Positions 1-9,041 of a stretch of DNA of 64,000 nt are shown here, piece after piece. Both the position numbers and the translations under genes were made by a program. The stretch is from Crossiella sp. SN42. Lineage in GTDB: Bacteria > Actinomycetota > Actinomycetes > Mycobacteriales > Pseudonocardiaceae. Location: the NCBI RefSeq assembly GCF_023897065.1, contig NZ_JAMHIV010000006.1:217329-281328 (forward strand), given 5' to 3'. Positions within the stretch are counted from its first letter, which is position 1, and each line of letters begins with the position of its first letter. The notes beneath the pieces are model-generated. The model saw only the letters and a program-made list of their open reading frames with translations, did not search any database and was not told the DNA's origin.

Positions 1-1341
1 CTCGTAGATCGGCTCCTTGCCGGCCAGGCGGACCCGGACCAGCTTCGGGTACCTGGCGCGGTCGGCGGCGGTCTGGGCCTCGGCGTAGCCGATGGCGCCG
101 GAGACCGCGTTCACCCGGTCCAGCAGTTCGCTGGTGCGGGCGCGTTCGCAGCGGGTCCACGGCACGCCAGGGTTGCGGTCGTTGGTCTCGCAAAATTGCG
201 AGGTCAGGCTGGGGGAGAGGCGGTCCTCCGGGAAGCCGAGCACGTACTTCTCGAAGGTGGTGCGGCTGCCGGAGGAGCCGGTGCGGCTGACGATCCGGAT
301 CGGCAGGTTCACCCCCGGCCGCACCTGGCTCCAGTTTGTGTACTCGCCGGCGTAGATCTTGCGCAGCTGTTCCAGGCTCAGGTCGGTGATGCCCTGTTTG
401 GACACCTCCTCGTTGACCACCACGCTGAACACGATGGCCGCCAACGGTTTTGGCTTCAGCTCCGGCGCGACGTCCCCGGCGTGCCCGTCGGAGACGGTGG
501 CCAGCGACTCGGTCGCCCCGGCCGCCTGGAGCTGTTGCAGGCCCTCCAGGCTGCTGTTCGGCTCGACCTTGATCTCGGTGCCCGCGCAGCCTGCCAGGTG
601 CGCCTTGGTGATCTCCTCGGCGATCGGCGCGAACGCGGTGGAGCCGACCAGTCGCAGCTGTCCCGCGCCGCCGCAGTTGTCCGGCGCGGACCTGGTCGAG
701 ACGATCAGCACCACCAGCACCACCGGGGTCAGCGCCCCGGCCAGCCAGCGCAGCACCCGCTGCCGGGTGATCCGCCGCTGCGCCGCCTCGTCCTGGATCA
801 GCCCGCCGTAGAGCTGGCCCCGGCTCTGCCGCACGCCCTTGTCGGTGCCGGAGAGCAGCACCGCGAACTTGAACCGCTCCCGCCGGTTGAGGTGCACCTT
901 GGGCAGGGTCACCTCGTTGCCGGAGTGCTCCAGCTCGGTGTTGAACCGCTCCTTGATGTCATCGGAGGCCTCGGAGACCTTGACCGCCCGCACCTCGCGC
1001 GGCCCGAAGGTGAACCGCAGCCGGTTGACGTAGTCGGACTCGGCCACGTCGGTGCTGCCGGAGTTGCGGATGGCCAGGATCACCATGGACGGGTTGTCCA
1101 CCTTGCGGCCGCGGAAGAAGTGCTCCAGCTCGCCGAACTCGCCCGGCAGACTCAGGTTCAGCCCGGAGTCGAACACCACCCGCCAGGCCAGTCGGTTGCG
1201 TTCGAACAGGTACCGGTCCACCACCAGCCAGACCACCACCACGGCCAGCCCGGCGACCAGCACCCACAGCCCGGTCTCACTGGTGAGCGCACCCCCCAGC
1301 AGATCCAGCATCCCCAGCACCGTGCCGAAAAACCCACCCAT
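1..1341 (-). CDS. membrane-anchored PstS-like substrate-binding protein (partial)
   Basis: The frame opens at ATG 1341 and runs off the left edge without a stop (447 codons seen). The N-terminus has a hydrophobic segment (about residues 15-40), then a soluble stretch (VILAIRNSGSTDV...), a second membrane helix near residue 190 (GALTPVVLVVLIVSTRS), and an extracellular domain starting LRLVGSTAFAPIAEEITKAH. That domain reads like a phosphate/tungstate ABC-type periplasmic-binding fold (PBP-like), with IVFSVVVNEEV, IYAGEYTNWSQV and the SRTGSSGSRTTFEKY signature typical of PstS. It is therefore probably a surface sensor or scaffold with a PstS-like ligand domain rather than a classical lipoprotein PstS. 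Substrate is not known. No transporter genes are visible nearby. Confidence 0.8.
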   Translation of the reverse strand, partial: MGGFFGTVLGMLDLLGGALTSETGLWVLVAGLAVVVVWLVVDRYLFERNRLAWRVVFDSGLNLSLPGEFGELEHFFRGRKVDNPSMVILAIRNSGSTDVAESDYVNRLRFTFGPREVRAVKVSEASDDIKERFNTELEHSGNEVTLPKVHLNRRERFKFAVLLSGTDKGVRQSRGQLYGGLIQDEAAQRRITRQRVLRWLAGALTPVVLVVLIVSTRSAPDNCGGAGQLRLVGSTAFAPIAEEITKAHLAGCAGTEIKVEPNSSLEGLQQLQAAGATESLATVSDGHAGDVAPELKPKPLAAIVFSVVVNEEVSKQGITDLSLEQLRKIYAGEYTNWSQVRPGVNLPIRIVSRTGSSGSRTTFEKYVLGFPEDRLSPSLTSQFCETNDRNPGVPWTRCERARTSELLDRVNAVSGAIGYAEAQTAADRARYPKLVRVRLAGKEPIYE

Positions 1342-1451
1342 ACCCGGACGTTGTCACTCGTTCGGGTGGCCCGGGCCCGGGGTTACGCAAGCGGGATGGC
1401 TTCGCTACCTGGATGGCCGGTTACTGAACGGGGGTGGAACTCCGGTGTGGA

Positions 1452-2111
1452 TCAGGCGCCGGCAAGGGTGCTCGCCAGCAACGGGCCGATCCGGCGCACC
1501 TCCGCGGGCACCGCCTTGTTCGAGAGTCCGCGAACCAGCGACACGACCGCCAGATCTCCCTTGCCCACCACCAGCAGACAGCCAATGCCGAGGAACGCCG
1601 GATCCGCCTTGCCGCACACGACGTACTGCGCGTCCACTCCGGCCAGCGCGGGCAGGGCCAGTTCGCCGGTGACCCGGTAGGTGGTGCCTGCGTAGTGGAA
1701 CTTGCCACAGGCCACTTGCTCGCGTGCGTCGGCGACCGCCTCGGCGGCCCGGCCGTCGCGGTAGTGCGTGACGGTCTGCTCCAGCCCGGTCAGGTCACCG
1801 CCCTCCACGTCGACCGGGCTCCAGCCGATCAGGCTCGCGTCGTCGACGCGCAGATCGGACGGGCTGGGTTCGCAGGAGCGGACCAGGCCCTTCTTGAGGT
1901 TCTCCGCCTCGACGAAGCCTCGGTAGTCGGCACTGAGCTTGTAGCCCGACCGGGTCATGATCTCCTCGGTGGGCAGGGCGCGGCGCAGGCGGGGGGACAG
2001 GGACTCGGCGGTGCTGGTGGCGGGCGCGGTGTTGGCGGGCGCCGGGGCTGGGAGCTGGGTGCCGCAGGCTGCGGTGAGCAGCACGAGGACGAGCGCGAGC
2101 AGATATCGCAT
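1452..2111 (-). CDS. putative lipoprotein, unknown function
   Basis: 219 residues. I chose the ATG at 2111 because it starts a clean lipoprotein signal peptide (MRYLLALVLVLLTAACG, lipobox LTAAC, lipid Cys at about residue 17); the open frame extends further upstream but without such a signal. After a Pro/Ala/Thr-rich linker the mature part is a compact domain with four further Cys and no motif I recognise. It ends in a hydrophobic IGCLLVVGKGDLAVVSLVRGLSN segment. Expected to be anchored to the outer face of the cytoplasmic membrane. Neighbours are unrelated, so no function is proposed. Confidence 0.75.
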   Translation of the reverse strand: MRYLLALVLVLLTAACGTQLPAPAPANTAPATSTAESLSPRLRRALPTEEIMTRSGYKLSADYRGFVEAENLKKGLVRSCEPSPSDLRVDDASLIGWSPVDVEGGDLTGLEQTVTHYRDGRAAEAVADAREQVACGKFHYAGTTYRVTGELALPALAGVDAQYVVCGKADPAFLGIGCLLVVGKGDLAVVSLVRGLSNKAVPAEVRRIGPLLASTLAGA

Positions 2112-2290
2112 GGAAAAAAGACCCCCCTGGTCTGAATGTGCGCACGGTAGGGGAGCCCGGGATGGGGTGGCAAGAGGTTCGCTGGGCCGGGTGCCTGGCG
2201 GGCGATCGCGGGGGCGGGCGTGGCGCACAGTGACGGACTGGGTACGGAGCACTATCTTTCGGGGGATTTTGGGCGATATTGAGGAGAGCC

Positions 2291-3595
2291 ATGACCGCCG
2301 CTCAGCCGCGGGTGGTGCCCGTCGGCGCCGCGTTCGACCACATGCCGTTCACCCGCAGGCACCTGATGATCGGGCTGACCCTGTTCGGCGCCTTTGTCAT
2401 CGACTCCTGGGAACTGGTCGCGCTGGTCTACGTGCAGGCGGACCTGGCCGCCTCGATGGGGATGGACCAGGCGTCCGTGGGGCTGGTGCTCTCCGCGCTG
2501 TCCTTCGGCATGATCCCCGGCGCGCTGCTGTGGGGGCCGGTGGCCGACCGGATCGGGCGGCGGCCCGCCTGTTTCGGGTCGATGGTGGCCTACAGCGTGC
2601 TGGCCATCGCCTCGGCGTTCGCGCCGGAGCCCTGGGTGCTGATCCTGCTGCGGGTGCTCTCCGGGTTCGCGCTGGCCGGGGTGTACACGGTGACCTTCCC
2701 CTACTTCCTGGAGCTGGTGCCGACCAAGATCCGCGGGCGGGCCGCGGTGTACCTGTCCATGGGCTGGCCGGTCGGGCTGCTCTGCGCGATCGGGGCCTCC
2801 AGCCTGATCCGGGACTGGAGCTGGCAGATCATGCTGGCCGGGGCGGTGGCCGGGGGCTGGGCGTTCGTGCTGCGCGCGGTGGTGCCGGAGTCGCCGTACT
2901 GGCTCATCGCCCGCGGCCGGGAGGAGGAGGCGCGGGTGGTGCTGCGTCAGCTGTCCAGCCCGGACGCGGAGGCGCGGCTGACCGGCAGCGGTGGCCGGGT
3001 GGGCAACCCGCTGGAGCTCTTCCGCGGTGGGCTGGTGCGGGTGGCGGTGCCCGCGCTGCTGGTCAACTTCGTGTTCAGCTGGGGCTACTGGGGCCTGCAG
3101 AACTGGCTGCCTACGTTGCTGGCGCAGAAGGGCCTGACCCTGGACGCCTCGCTGGCCTTCGCCGCGCTGAGCGCGGTGATGATGATCCCCGGCTACCTCA
3201 CCGCCTCCTACCTGACCGCGCGGTTCGGCCGGAAGAAGATCTTCTTGCTGTACGTGCTGGCCGCCTGCGCGGGGGGCTTCGTCTTCGCCACCGCCGACTC
3301 GCTCACCCAGCTGTACCTGGGCAACTTCACCCTGGCCTTCTTCAGCCTCGGCGCGTGGGGGGTGTGGAACACCTGGAACGGCGAGTTCTACCCGACCGCG
3401 ACCAGGGGCACCGGCGCCGCCTACTCCAGCGCCATGCAGCTGATCGCCAGCACCAGCGCACCGGCCGCGATCGGCCTGCTGCTGGCAGCCTCCAGCGGGT
3501 TCACCCTGGTCATGCTGGTGATCAACGCTTTCCTGGTGGTCTCGGTGCTGCTCGCGCTGGCGCTACCGGAGACCGAGGGGCGAACCCTGACCTGA
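2291..3595 (+). CDS. MFS transporter, sugar/aromatic-acid symporter type
   Basis: 434 residues with 12 likely membrane helices. The loop 2-3 signature is clear (GPVADRIGRRPACFG), as in MFS metabolite:H+ symporters (AAHS/NiaP-like group). There is a long central loop after helix 6 (PESPYWLIARGREEEARVVL), typical of the sugar-porter superfamily. Start ATG 2291 follows GAGGAG at 2281-2286; a TTG at 2279 is in frame but lacks a ribosome site. Monocistronic. The substrate cannot be read from sequence. Confidence 0.85.
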   Translation: MTAAQPRVVPVGAAFDHMPFTRRHLMIGLTLFGAFVIDSWELVALVYVQADLAASMGMDQASVGLVLSALSFGMIPGALLWGPVADRIGRRPACFGSMVAYSVLAIASAFAPEPWVLILLRVLSGFALAGVYTVTFPYFLELVPTKIRGRAAVYLSMGWPVGLLCAIGASSLIRDWSWQIMLAGAVAGGWAFVLRAVVPESPYWLIARGREEEARVVLRQLSSPDAEARLTGSGGRVGNPLELFRGGLVRVAVPALLVNFVFSWGYWGLQNWLPTLLAQKGLTLDASLAFAALSAVMMIPGYLTASYLTARFGRKKIFLLYVLAACAGGFVFATADSLTQLYLGNFTLAFFSLGAWGVWNTWNGEFYPTATRGTGAAYSSAMQLIASTSAPAAIGLLLAASSGFTLVMLVINAFLVVSVLLALALPETEGRTLT

Positions 3596-3683
3596 GGCCG
3601 AGAATCTAGTGATTTTCCGGAAATTTTGGCGTCTTTAGGGCATGTCGAGGCACAACGGCCCCAGATGCGTTTACAGTAGGTGC

Positions 3684-3757
3684 AGTAGGCCGGGCGGGAT
3701 CGCCGCAGGGTGGGCCTAACCCCCAGGGGTCCGCCCGCCGCGAGTGCCCGGCCTACT
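3684..3757 (+). terminator. possible terminator with long-loop hairpin
   Basis: A 12-bp perfect inverted repeat (AGTAGGCCGGGC at 3684-3695, its complement at 3746-3757) encloses a G/C-rich loop that can fold further, and is followed by TCTTTCTT. It lies about 90 bases after the MFS gene and 100 bases before the sigma-factor gene. The rest of 3596-3859 holds no gene I can support. Confidence 0.45.
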
Positions 3758-3859
3758 TCTTTCTTCCCCCCTCGGTGACACAGCCCCTTGGGTGGCCCAG
3801 CGCACACAACCGCGTCGGCGGCCGTGCGCGTCCCCGGGTTGAGGGGAGGTGGTGGCCGG

Positions 3860-4381
3860 ATGCGGGCGGCGGAGGAACAGCGGTACACCGAGTACGTCAG
3901 CGCGCGGCTGCCCGCGCTGCGGCGGACCGCGTACCTGCTCTGCGGGGACGAGCACCGCGCGGACGACGTGGTGCAGGCGACCATCACCAAGCTCTTCGTG
4001 CACTGGCGCCGGGCCGCCGCCGCGGACGACCTGGACCGCTACGTCCGGGCGATGCTGGTCCGCACCTTCATCTCCGAGCAGCGGCTGGGCTGGGCCAAGC
4101 GGATCCGGCTGGTCGGCGGTCCCGAGGAACTGCCGCCGACCGCCGCGCCCGCCGGGCCGGACGTGGAGACCAGGGCGGTGGTGCACGCGGCGCTGGCCAG
4201 GGTCGCGCCCAGGGCGCGGGCGGTGCTGGTGCTGCGGTTCCTGCTGGACCTGCCGGTGCTGGAGGTGGCCGAGCTGCTCGGCTGCTCGGCCGGGAACGTG
4301 AAGAGCCAGACCTCGCTCGGGCTGGCCGCGCTGCGGCGGCTGCTGGGCGAGTCGGCGCTGGCCAACCTGGGGAAGGAGTAG
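3860..4381 (+). CDS. ECF/SigE-family RNA polymerase sigma factor
   Basis: 173 residues. Region 2 includes YLLCGDEHRADDVVQATITKLFVHW (core-binding and -10 helix) and region 4 includes RARAVLVLRFLLDLPVLEVAELLGCSAGNVKSQTSLGLAALRR (-35 helix-turn-helix). This layout and size match the SigE family common in actinomycetes. ATG 3860 is preceded by GGGGAGG at 3843-3849; an ATG at 3788 has no such site. Five bases separate it from the next gene, a membrane protein that is probably its partner. Confidence 0.88.
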   Translation: MRAAEEQRYTEYVSARLPALRRTAYLLCGDEHRADDVVQATITKLFVHWRRAAAADDLDRYVRAMLVRTFISEQRLGWAKRIRLVGGPEELPPTAAPAGPDVETRAVVHAALARVAPRARAVLVLRFLLDLPVLEVAELLGCSAGNVKSQTSLGLAALRRLLGESALANLGKE

Positions 4382-4386
4382 CGGAG

Positions 4387-5271
4387 ATGGAACCGGAGGA
4401 GCTGCTCGCCCCGCTGCGGGAGGCCGGGCCGCGCACCCCGTCCACGGTGGACGTGCCCGCGGCGATCCGGGCCGGGACCCGGCGCCGACGGTTGCGGCAG
4501 GTGGCCGGGGCCGGGGTGGCCGCGGCGCTGACCGTGCTGATCGCGCTGCTGGCGCCGAGCCTGGTCAGCGGGCTGTCCACGGTCGAGCCCGCGCGGCCCG
4601 CGGTGACCTTCGACCCGCTGCGCAAGTCCTTCCGGGTCGGCTCGGCCGGTGGCTTCACCCCGGTCAGCTACGAGACCGGGCGGGACCGGCAGCGGATCAC
4701 CCTGGTGCGCGCCGACGGCGGCGGCGGGCAGGCCACGGTCACCATGACCGGCGGCGGTCCCGGACCAGGGGGCGAGGCCGCGCCGCCGGTGCACGGGCGG
4801 CGGGCGGTGTGGCAGGGCACGGGCGTGGCCTGGGAGTGGACCGACGGGGCCTGGGGGTCCGTCGAGGGCGCGGGCGACCGGGAGCAGGCGCACCGGATCG
4901 CGCAGAGCGTCGAGTCCGGGGCAGACGACCTGATCCTGGTGCCGTTCGAGCAGGTCCAGCCGGAGCCGCTGCTCGGGGTGCTCAGCCCGTACGGGAGCAC
5001 CGACCGGGTCACCGACGCGGTGCTGCTGGTCTACGGCGCTCCCGGCGGTGGGCGGATCTTGGTCGGCACCCAGCGGGACCTGGCCCGCGACCCGGTGACC
5101 GGGCTGCCGGCGCAGGTGCCCCGGTTCGACACCGAGCTGGACGGCAGGCAGGCCGCGGTGACCGACACCGCGGTGACCCTGGCCGGCACCGGCGGCGGGC
5201 CCGCGGTGGTGGCGCGGTCGGCGACCGCGGGCCGGGCGCGACTGGTGGAGCTGGCCCTGGCCCTGCGCTGA
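4387..5271 (+). CDS. membrane protein, probable anti-sigma partner
   Basis: 294 residues. A short cytoplasmic N-terminus (MEPEELLAPLREAGPRTPSTVDVPAAIRAG, followed by an Arg-rich run) precedes one membrane helix at about residues 40-62 (AGVAAALTVLIALLAPSLVSG). The rest is extracytoplasmic and Gly/Thr-rich. It starts 6 bases after the sigma-factor stop with GCGGAG just upstream, so the two are co-transcribed. That arrangement is typical of SigE-family sigma factors and single-pass regulators. No zinc-binding HxxxCxxC anti-sigma motif is present, so the anti-sigma role rests on context only. Confidence 0.65.
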   Translation: MEPEELLAPLREAGPRTPSTVDVPAAIRAGTRRRRLRQVAGAGVAAALTVLIALLAPSLVSGLSTVEPARPAVTFDPLRKSFRVGSAGGFTPVSYETGRDRQRITLVRADGGGGQATVTMTGGGPGPGGEAAPPVHGRRAVWQGTGVAWEWTDGAWGSVEGAGDREQAHRIAQSVESGADDLILVPFEQVQPEPLLGVLSPYGSTDRVTDAVLLVYGAPGGGRILVGTQRDLARDPVTGLPAQVPRFDTELDGRQAAVTDTAVTLAGTGGGPAVVARSATAGRARLVELALALR

Positions 5272-5327
5272 ACCGAAGTGGTGGCACCCCCGTTAACCGG
5301 GACAAACCCACCTGACGGGGGTGCCTC

Positions 5328-5747
5328 GTGCGATCGACCGCCAACACTCGCACTCGACTACTGGCGCTGGCCCTGCTCGGGGCAGGCACCGCCACCGGCG
5401 CGGTCGTGGCCCTGGACCGGCCGCCACCGCGGCCGCCGCAGCTGATCGCCAACCCGGTGCTGGCCCTGCCGCCGCCGCTGGAGGCCAGGGCGGTCGACCC
5501 GGTCTACGCCGACCCGCCACCGGTGCACACCAGCCCGGCCCCGATCGTCACGGTGCCCATCGTCACCAAGCCGGTCCTGCCCGCCCGGCCCAAACCGGCG
5601 CCCCGCCCGGCCAAGCCCGCACCCGCCCGCCCCAGCACCTCCGCGCCGCCGCCCGCCCCGCCCGCGGCCGAGCGGCCGCCGATCACCTGGCACTTCTGCG
5701 ACTTCTTCCGCTACTGGCTGCCCCGCCGGTACTGCGCGGGCCGTTGA
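5328..5747 (+). CDS. proline-rich secreted or anchored protein
   Basis: 139 residues from GTG 5328 (GGGGGTG just upstream). One N-terminal hydrophobic segment (TRLLALALLGAGTATGAVVAL) works as a signal peptide or anchor. The central part is about 35% Pro with PKPAPRPAKPAPA-type repeats, then a small C-terminal piece with two Cys (WHFCDFFRYWLPRRYCAGR). The Pro/Ala stretch looks like a wall-spanning spacer. No family recognised. It follows the sigma/anti-sigma pair by 56 bases and may share its transcript. Confidence 0.55.
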   Translation: MRSTANTRTRLLALALLGAGTATGAVVALDRPPPRPPQLIANPVLALPPPLEARAVDPVYADPPPVHTSPAPIVTVPIVTKPVLPARPKPAPRPAKPAPARPSTSAPPPAPPAAERPPITWHFCDFFRYWLPRRYCAGR

Positions 5748-5857
5748 GCCGCGGCTACGCAGATCCGCGTAGCCGGGTTCACCGCCTCAACGGACGACCG
5801 GGGCCGCGCTCCCGCCGACGATGGGAACCGACCAGACGTGTCGGCGAGGGAGCACCC

Positions 5858-6409
5858 ATGAGCACGCAAGCAACCGCAGTCAAGCCGAGGCCCGCGCCGG
5901 TCCGGCGCAGTGCCGGGCGGGAGCGCCTGCTGCCGCGGCGCACCCGCAAGGCCGTGCTGGTGGCGCACATCGTCAGCGCCGGGGCCTGGATCGGGCTGGA
6001 CGTGGTGCTGGCCGTGCTGGTCTTCACCGCGGCGGGCACCTCGGACGCCCAGCTGGCCGCGCTCTGCTACCAGGTGCTGGAGCTGCTGGTCTGGCCGATG
6101 CTCACGCTGGCGGCGCTGTGCCTGGTCAGTGGCGTGGTGCTGGGGCTGGGCACCAAGTACGGGCTGGTCCGGTACTGGTGGGTGGCGGTCAAGCTGGTGC
6201 TCAACCTGGCGCTGCTCGCGCTGGTGGCCTTCGCGCTGCGCAGCGGGGTCACCGAGATCGCCGAGTACGGGCGGCAGCTGGCCGCCGGGCAGGCGCCGCT
6301 GCGTGGGCCGGGCGACCTGGTGTACCCGCCGATCGTGTCCACCACCGCGCTGCTGTTCGCCACCGTGATCTCGGTGTACAAGCCGTGGGGCAGGCTGCGC
6401 AAGAAGTGA
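5858..6409 (+). CDS. DUF2269-like integral membrane protein
   Basis: 183 residues with four predicted helices: VLVAHIVSAGAWIGLDVVLAVLVF, a second ending LLVWPMLTLAALCLVSGVVLGLG, then WWVAVKLVLNLALLALVAF, and IVSTTALLFATVISVYKPWG. The GAWIGLDV and KYGLVRYWWVAVKLVLN pattern resembles the small DUF2269-type membrane proteins. The start ATG 5858 sits after GAGGGAG. Function unknown. Confidence 0.6.
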   Translation: MSTQATAVKPRPAPVRRSAGRERLLPRRTRKAVLVAHIVSAGAWIGLDVVLAVLVFTAAGTSDAQLAALCYQVLELLVWPMLTLAALCLVSGVVLGLGTKYGLVRYWWVAVKLVLNLALLALVAFALRSGVTEIAEYGRQLAAGQAPLRGPGDLVYPPIVSTTALLFATVISVYKPWGRLRKK

Positions 6410-6415
6410 CCGAAG

Positions 6416-6447
6416 GACGAGGCCGCGCTGGCAGGCGCGGCCTCGTC
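6416..6447. terminator. bidirectional terminator hairpin
   Basis: A 13-bp perfect stem (GACGAGGCCGCGC at 6416-6428, complement 6435-6447) with a 6-base loop sits between the convergent membrane-protein gene and the chitinase gene. It can serve both strands. Confidence 0.75.
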
Positions 6448-6452
6448 GCGTT

Positions 6453-7493
6453 TCATCGGCCCTGCAAGGACTTCACGTTGTTGCCGAAGGTCCAGTTCTT
6501 CGAGCCGTCCCAGTTGATCGACCAGGTCATCAGGCCCTTGAGCTTGCCGCCGTAGTGCCGCCAGGCCTGCGAGACCAGGCTCGGCGACATGTAGCCGCCA
6601 CCGGCGCCCGGCTGCGCGGGCAGGCCGGGCACCTGCTTGTCGTAGGGCACCCGGATCGTGCTGCCCTGGATGACCAGGCCCTTGTCCAGGCAGTCGGTCT
6701 GCTTGGTGAAGCCCTGCACGGTGCCCGCCTGGTAGGAGTCGCCGGCGCAGCCGTACATGGATCCGTTGTAGTACTGCATGTTCAGCCACCACAGGCGGCC
6801 GTTGTCCGCGTACTTCTTGATGATCGGCAGGTAGGCGCCCCAGATCGAGCCGTAGACCACGCTGCCGCCGGTGACGTAGGCGGTCTCCGGGGCCATGGTC
6901 AGCCCGAAGTTCGACGGCATCGCGGCCAGCACGCCGTCGATGATCCGGATCAGGTTGGCCTGCGAGGGCGAGAGCTGGTTGATGTTGCCGCTGCCCACCA
7001 GGCCGGTCTCGATGTCGATGTCGATGCCGTCGAAGTTGTACTTCTTCAGGATCGGCACCACGGTGGCCACGAACCGGTCGGCCACCGCCGAGGAGCTCAG
7101 GTCGATGCCCGCGGTCGCGCCGCCGATGGACATCAGGATGGTCAGCCCGGCCGCCTTGGCCGCGCACATCTCCGCCGGGGTGGCCACCTTGACCGTGGCG
7201 TCCATCCCGTCCTCCCACAGCACGGTGCCGTCGGAGCGGATCACCGGGAAGGCCGCGTTGATCACGTTGTAGCCGTGCTCGCGGATCCGGGGGTCGGTGA
7301 TCGGCGTCCAGCCGAACGGCGGGTGCACGCCGTTGACCGCGCCGTCCCAGTTCTCCCAGTACCCGTGCAGCACCTTGCCCGCCGGTTTCGACTTCACCGC
7401 GCAGGTCTCCGCCGCTTCCGCGCTGCTCGCCGGCGCCGTCAGGCCCAGCGTGGCGCAGAGCACCGCGAGCCCGAGTCCCAGCAGTCGTGACAT
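6453..7493 (-). CDS. secreted GH18 chitinase
   Basis: 346 residues. A signal peptide (MSRLLGLGLAVLCATLGLTAPASSAEA) leads into a single GH18 TIM-barrel without an added binding domain. The barrel shows HGYWENWDG, the second conserved strand LTILMSIGG, and the catalytic signature DGIDIDIE (DxxDxDxE; Glu is the acid). Downstream are MAPE and the final-strand motif GLMTWSINWDG. It hydrolyses chitin outside the cell. The start could equally be ATG 7502, nine bases upstream. The gene stands alone and converges on 5858-6409. Confidence 0.92.
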   Translation of the reverse strand: MSRLLGLGLAVLCATLGLTAPASSAEAAETCAVKSKPAGKVLHGYWENWDGAVNGVHPPFGWTPITDPRIREHGYNVINAAFPVIRSDGTVLWEDGMDATVKVATPAEMCAAKAAGLTILMSIGGATAGIDLSSSAVADRFVATVVPILKKYNFDGIDIDIETGLVGSGNINQLSPSQANLIRIIDGVLAAMPSNFGLTMAPETAYVTGGSVVYGSIWGAYLPIIKKYADNGRLWWLNMQYYNGSMYGCAGDSYQAGTVQGFTKQTDCLDKGLVIQGSTIRVPYDKQVPGLPAQPGAGGGYMSPSLVSQAWRHYGGKLKGLMTWSINWDGSKNWTFGNNVKSLQGR

Positions 7494-7733
7494 GCCACCC
7501 ATCACCAACCCCACATCCCGCGGTTGGCCCCGGCGGCAAGGACATCCCGCGCAAGTTCGAACCCTTCGCGCCTGTGCGCGCCTTCCATTCGACCAAAACC
7601 GCGCCGGTGCGGACACCTACTTCCGGGGGCGGACCAGTCGGCGCAGAGGGCGCCCACTGGTCCAGACCAGACCAGGTTGCCCGCGCGGGCAACTCGTGTG
7701 ACGACTCGGGCAACAGGAATAGCGTTGCGCCAC
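7494..7733. other. divergent intergenic region (chitinase / DHA2 exporter)
   Basis: About 240 bases between divergent starts. I see no gene and no strong palindrome. Somewhat lower GC near 7575-7610 and 7700-7733 (GGCAACAGGAATAGCG) may hold the promoters. Confidence 0.4.
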
Positions 7734-9041
7734 ATGGAAATCAGGCGTTTGACGCTGCCGGTGGTGAGCGCGGCCCAGTTGCTGGTGGTGCTGGACGGGA
7801 CGATCGTGAACATCGCGCTGCCCTCGGCGCAGCGCGCGCTCGGCATGACCGATGCCAGCCGCCAGTGGGCGATCACCGCCTACGCGCTGGCCTTCGGCGG
7901 GCTGCTGCTCATCGGCGGCCGGATCAGCGGCGCGCTGGGGCACCGGCGGGCCTTCGGCATCGGGCTGGCCGGGTTCGCCGCGGCCTCCGCGCTGGGCGGG
8001 GCGGCCGGTACGCCCGGCACGCTGTTCACGGCCAGGGCGTTGCAGGGGGTCTTCGCCGCGGTGCTCGCGCCGGCCGGGCTGGCGCTGCTGAGCACCACCT
8101 TCACCGGGACCAGGGAACGCGGGCGGGCGTTCGGGGTCTTCGCCGCGGTGGGAGCGGCGGGCTCGGCCGTCGGGCTGGTCGCGGGCGGGCTGCTGACCGA
8201 GTACGCGAGCTGGCGGTGGTGCCTCTACCTCAACGTGCCGGTGGCGCTGCTGGCCTTGCTGGGCACGGTGTTCGTGCCGAAGGACCGGCCGGTGAGCGGC
8301 TGGCGGTTCGACGTGACCGGGGCGCTGCTGAGCACCGGCGGCTTCGTCGCGGTGGTCTACGCCTGTGCCGAGGCCGAGTCGCGGGGCTGGGGTTCGCCGG
8401 TGGTGCTCGGACTGCTCGCCGCCGGAGTGCTGCTGCTGGCCGCTTTTGTCGGTGTGGAACGGAAAACCTTCTGGCACCGGACGCGGGGCGGCGCGTTCCT
8501 GGCCATCACGCTGATGTTCGTCGCGATGTTCGGCTGCTACCTGTTCCTCAGCTACTACACCCAGCACGAGCTGGGCTACACACCCGTGCAAGCCGGGCTG
8601 ACGCTGATCGTCAACGCGCTGGCCGCGCTGGCCGGGGCCACCCTGATCGCGGGCAGGCTGCACGGCCGGGTGCGGCCGGGCATGCTGATCCGCGCCGGCC
8701 TGCTCGCCGCGGCGGCCGGGCTGTTCGTGCTCACCTGGCTCACCCCGGACAGCCCGCACGCGCTGCCGCTGTACCTGCTGCCCGCGCTGGTGCTCACCGG
8801 CCTTGGCCTGGGCTGTGTGCTGCCGCCCACCGCGATCCTGGCCACCGCGGCGGCCGCCCCCGACCAGCTCGGCGCGGCCTCCGCCTCCTACCACGCCTGC
8901 CAGCAGCTCGGCGCGGCGCTGGGCACCGCGTTGCTCAACACCGTGGTCACCAGCGCGGCCGAGCTGACCGTGGCGGTGGGCATCCTGCTCGCCGCCGCGC
9001 TGCTGCACACCTTCCTCACCCTGGAAAGGAAAACCGCATGA
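7734..9041 (+). CDS. DHA2-family drug:H+ antiporter (MFS)
   Basis: 435 residues with about 14 hydrophobic helices. The helix-1 signature QLLVVLDGTIVNIALPSAQRAL is diagnostic for DHA2 (motif D1), followed by a loop 2-3 GGRISGALGHRRAF and a motif-C-like Gly-rich helix 5 (GAAGSAVGLVAGGLLTEYASWRW). Expected to expel a drug or a secondary metabolite. ATG 7734 is chosen because it begins just before the first helix. The stop TGA overlaps the next gene's ATG (ATGA at 9038-9041), so the exporter and the oxygenase are translationally coupled. Confidence 0.87.
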   Translation: MEIRRLTLPVVSAAQLLVVLDGTIVNIALPSAQRALGMTDASRQWAITAYALAFGGLLLIGGRISGALGHRRAFGIGLAGFAAASALGGAAGTPGTLFTARALQGVFAAVLAPAGLALLSTTFTGTRERGRAFGVFAAVGAAGSAVGLVAGGLLTEYASWRWCLYLNVPVALLALLGTVFVPKDRPVSGWRFDVTGALLSTGGFVAVVYACAEAESRGWGSPVVLGLLAAGVLLLAAFVGVERKTFWHRTRGGAFLAITLMFVAMFGCYLFLSYYTQHELGYTPVQAGLTLIVNALAALAGATLIAGRLHGRVRPGMLIRAGLLAAAAGLFVLTWLTPDSPHALPLYLLPALVLTGLGLGCVLPPTAILATAAAAPDQLGAASASYHACQQLGAALGTALLNTVVTSAAELTVAVGILLAAALLHTFLTLERKTA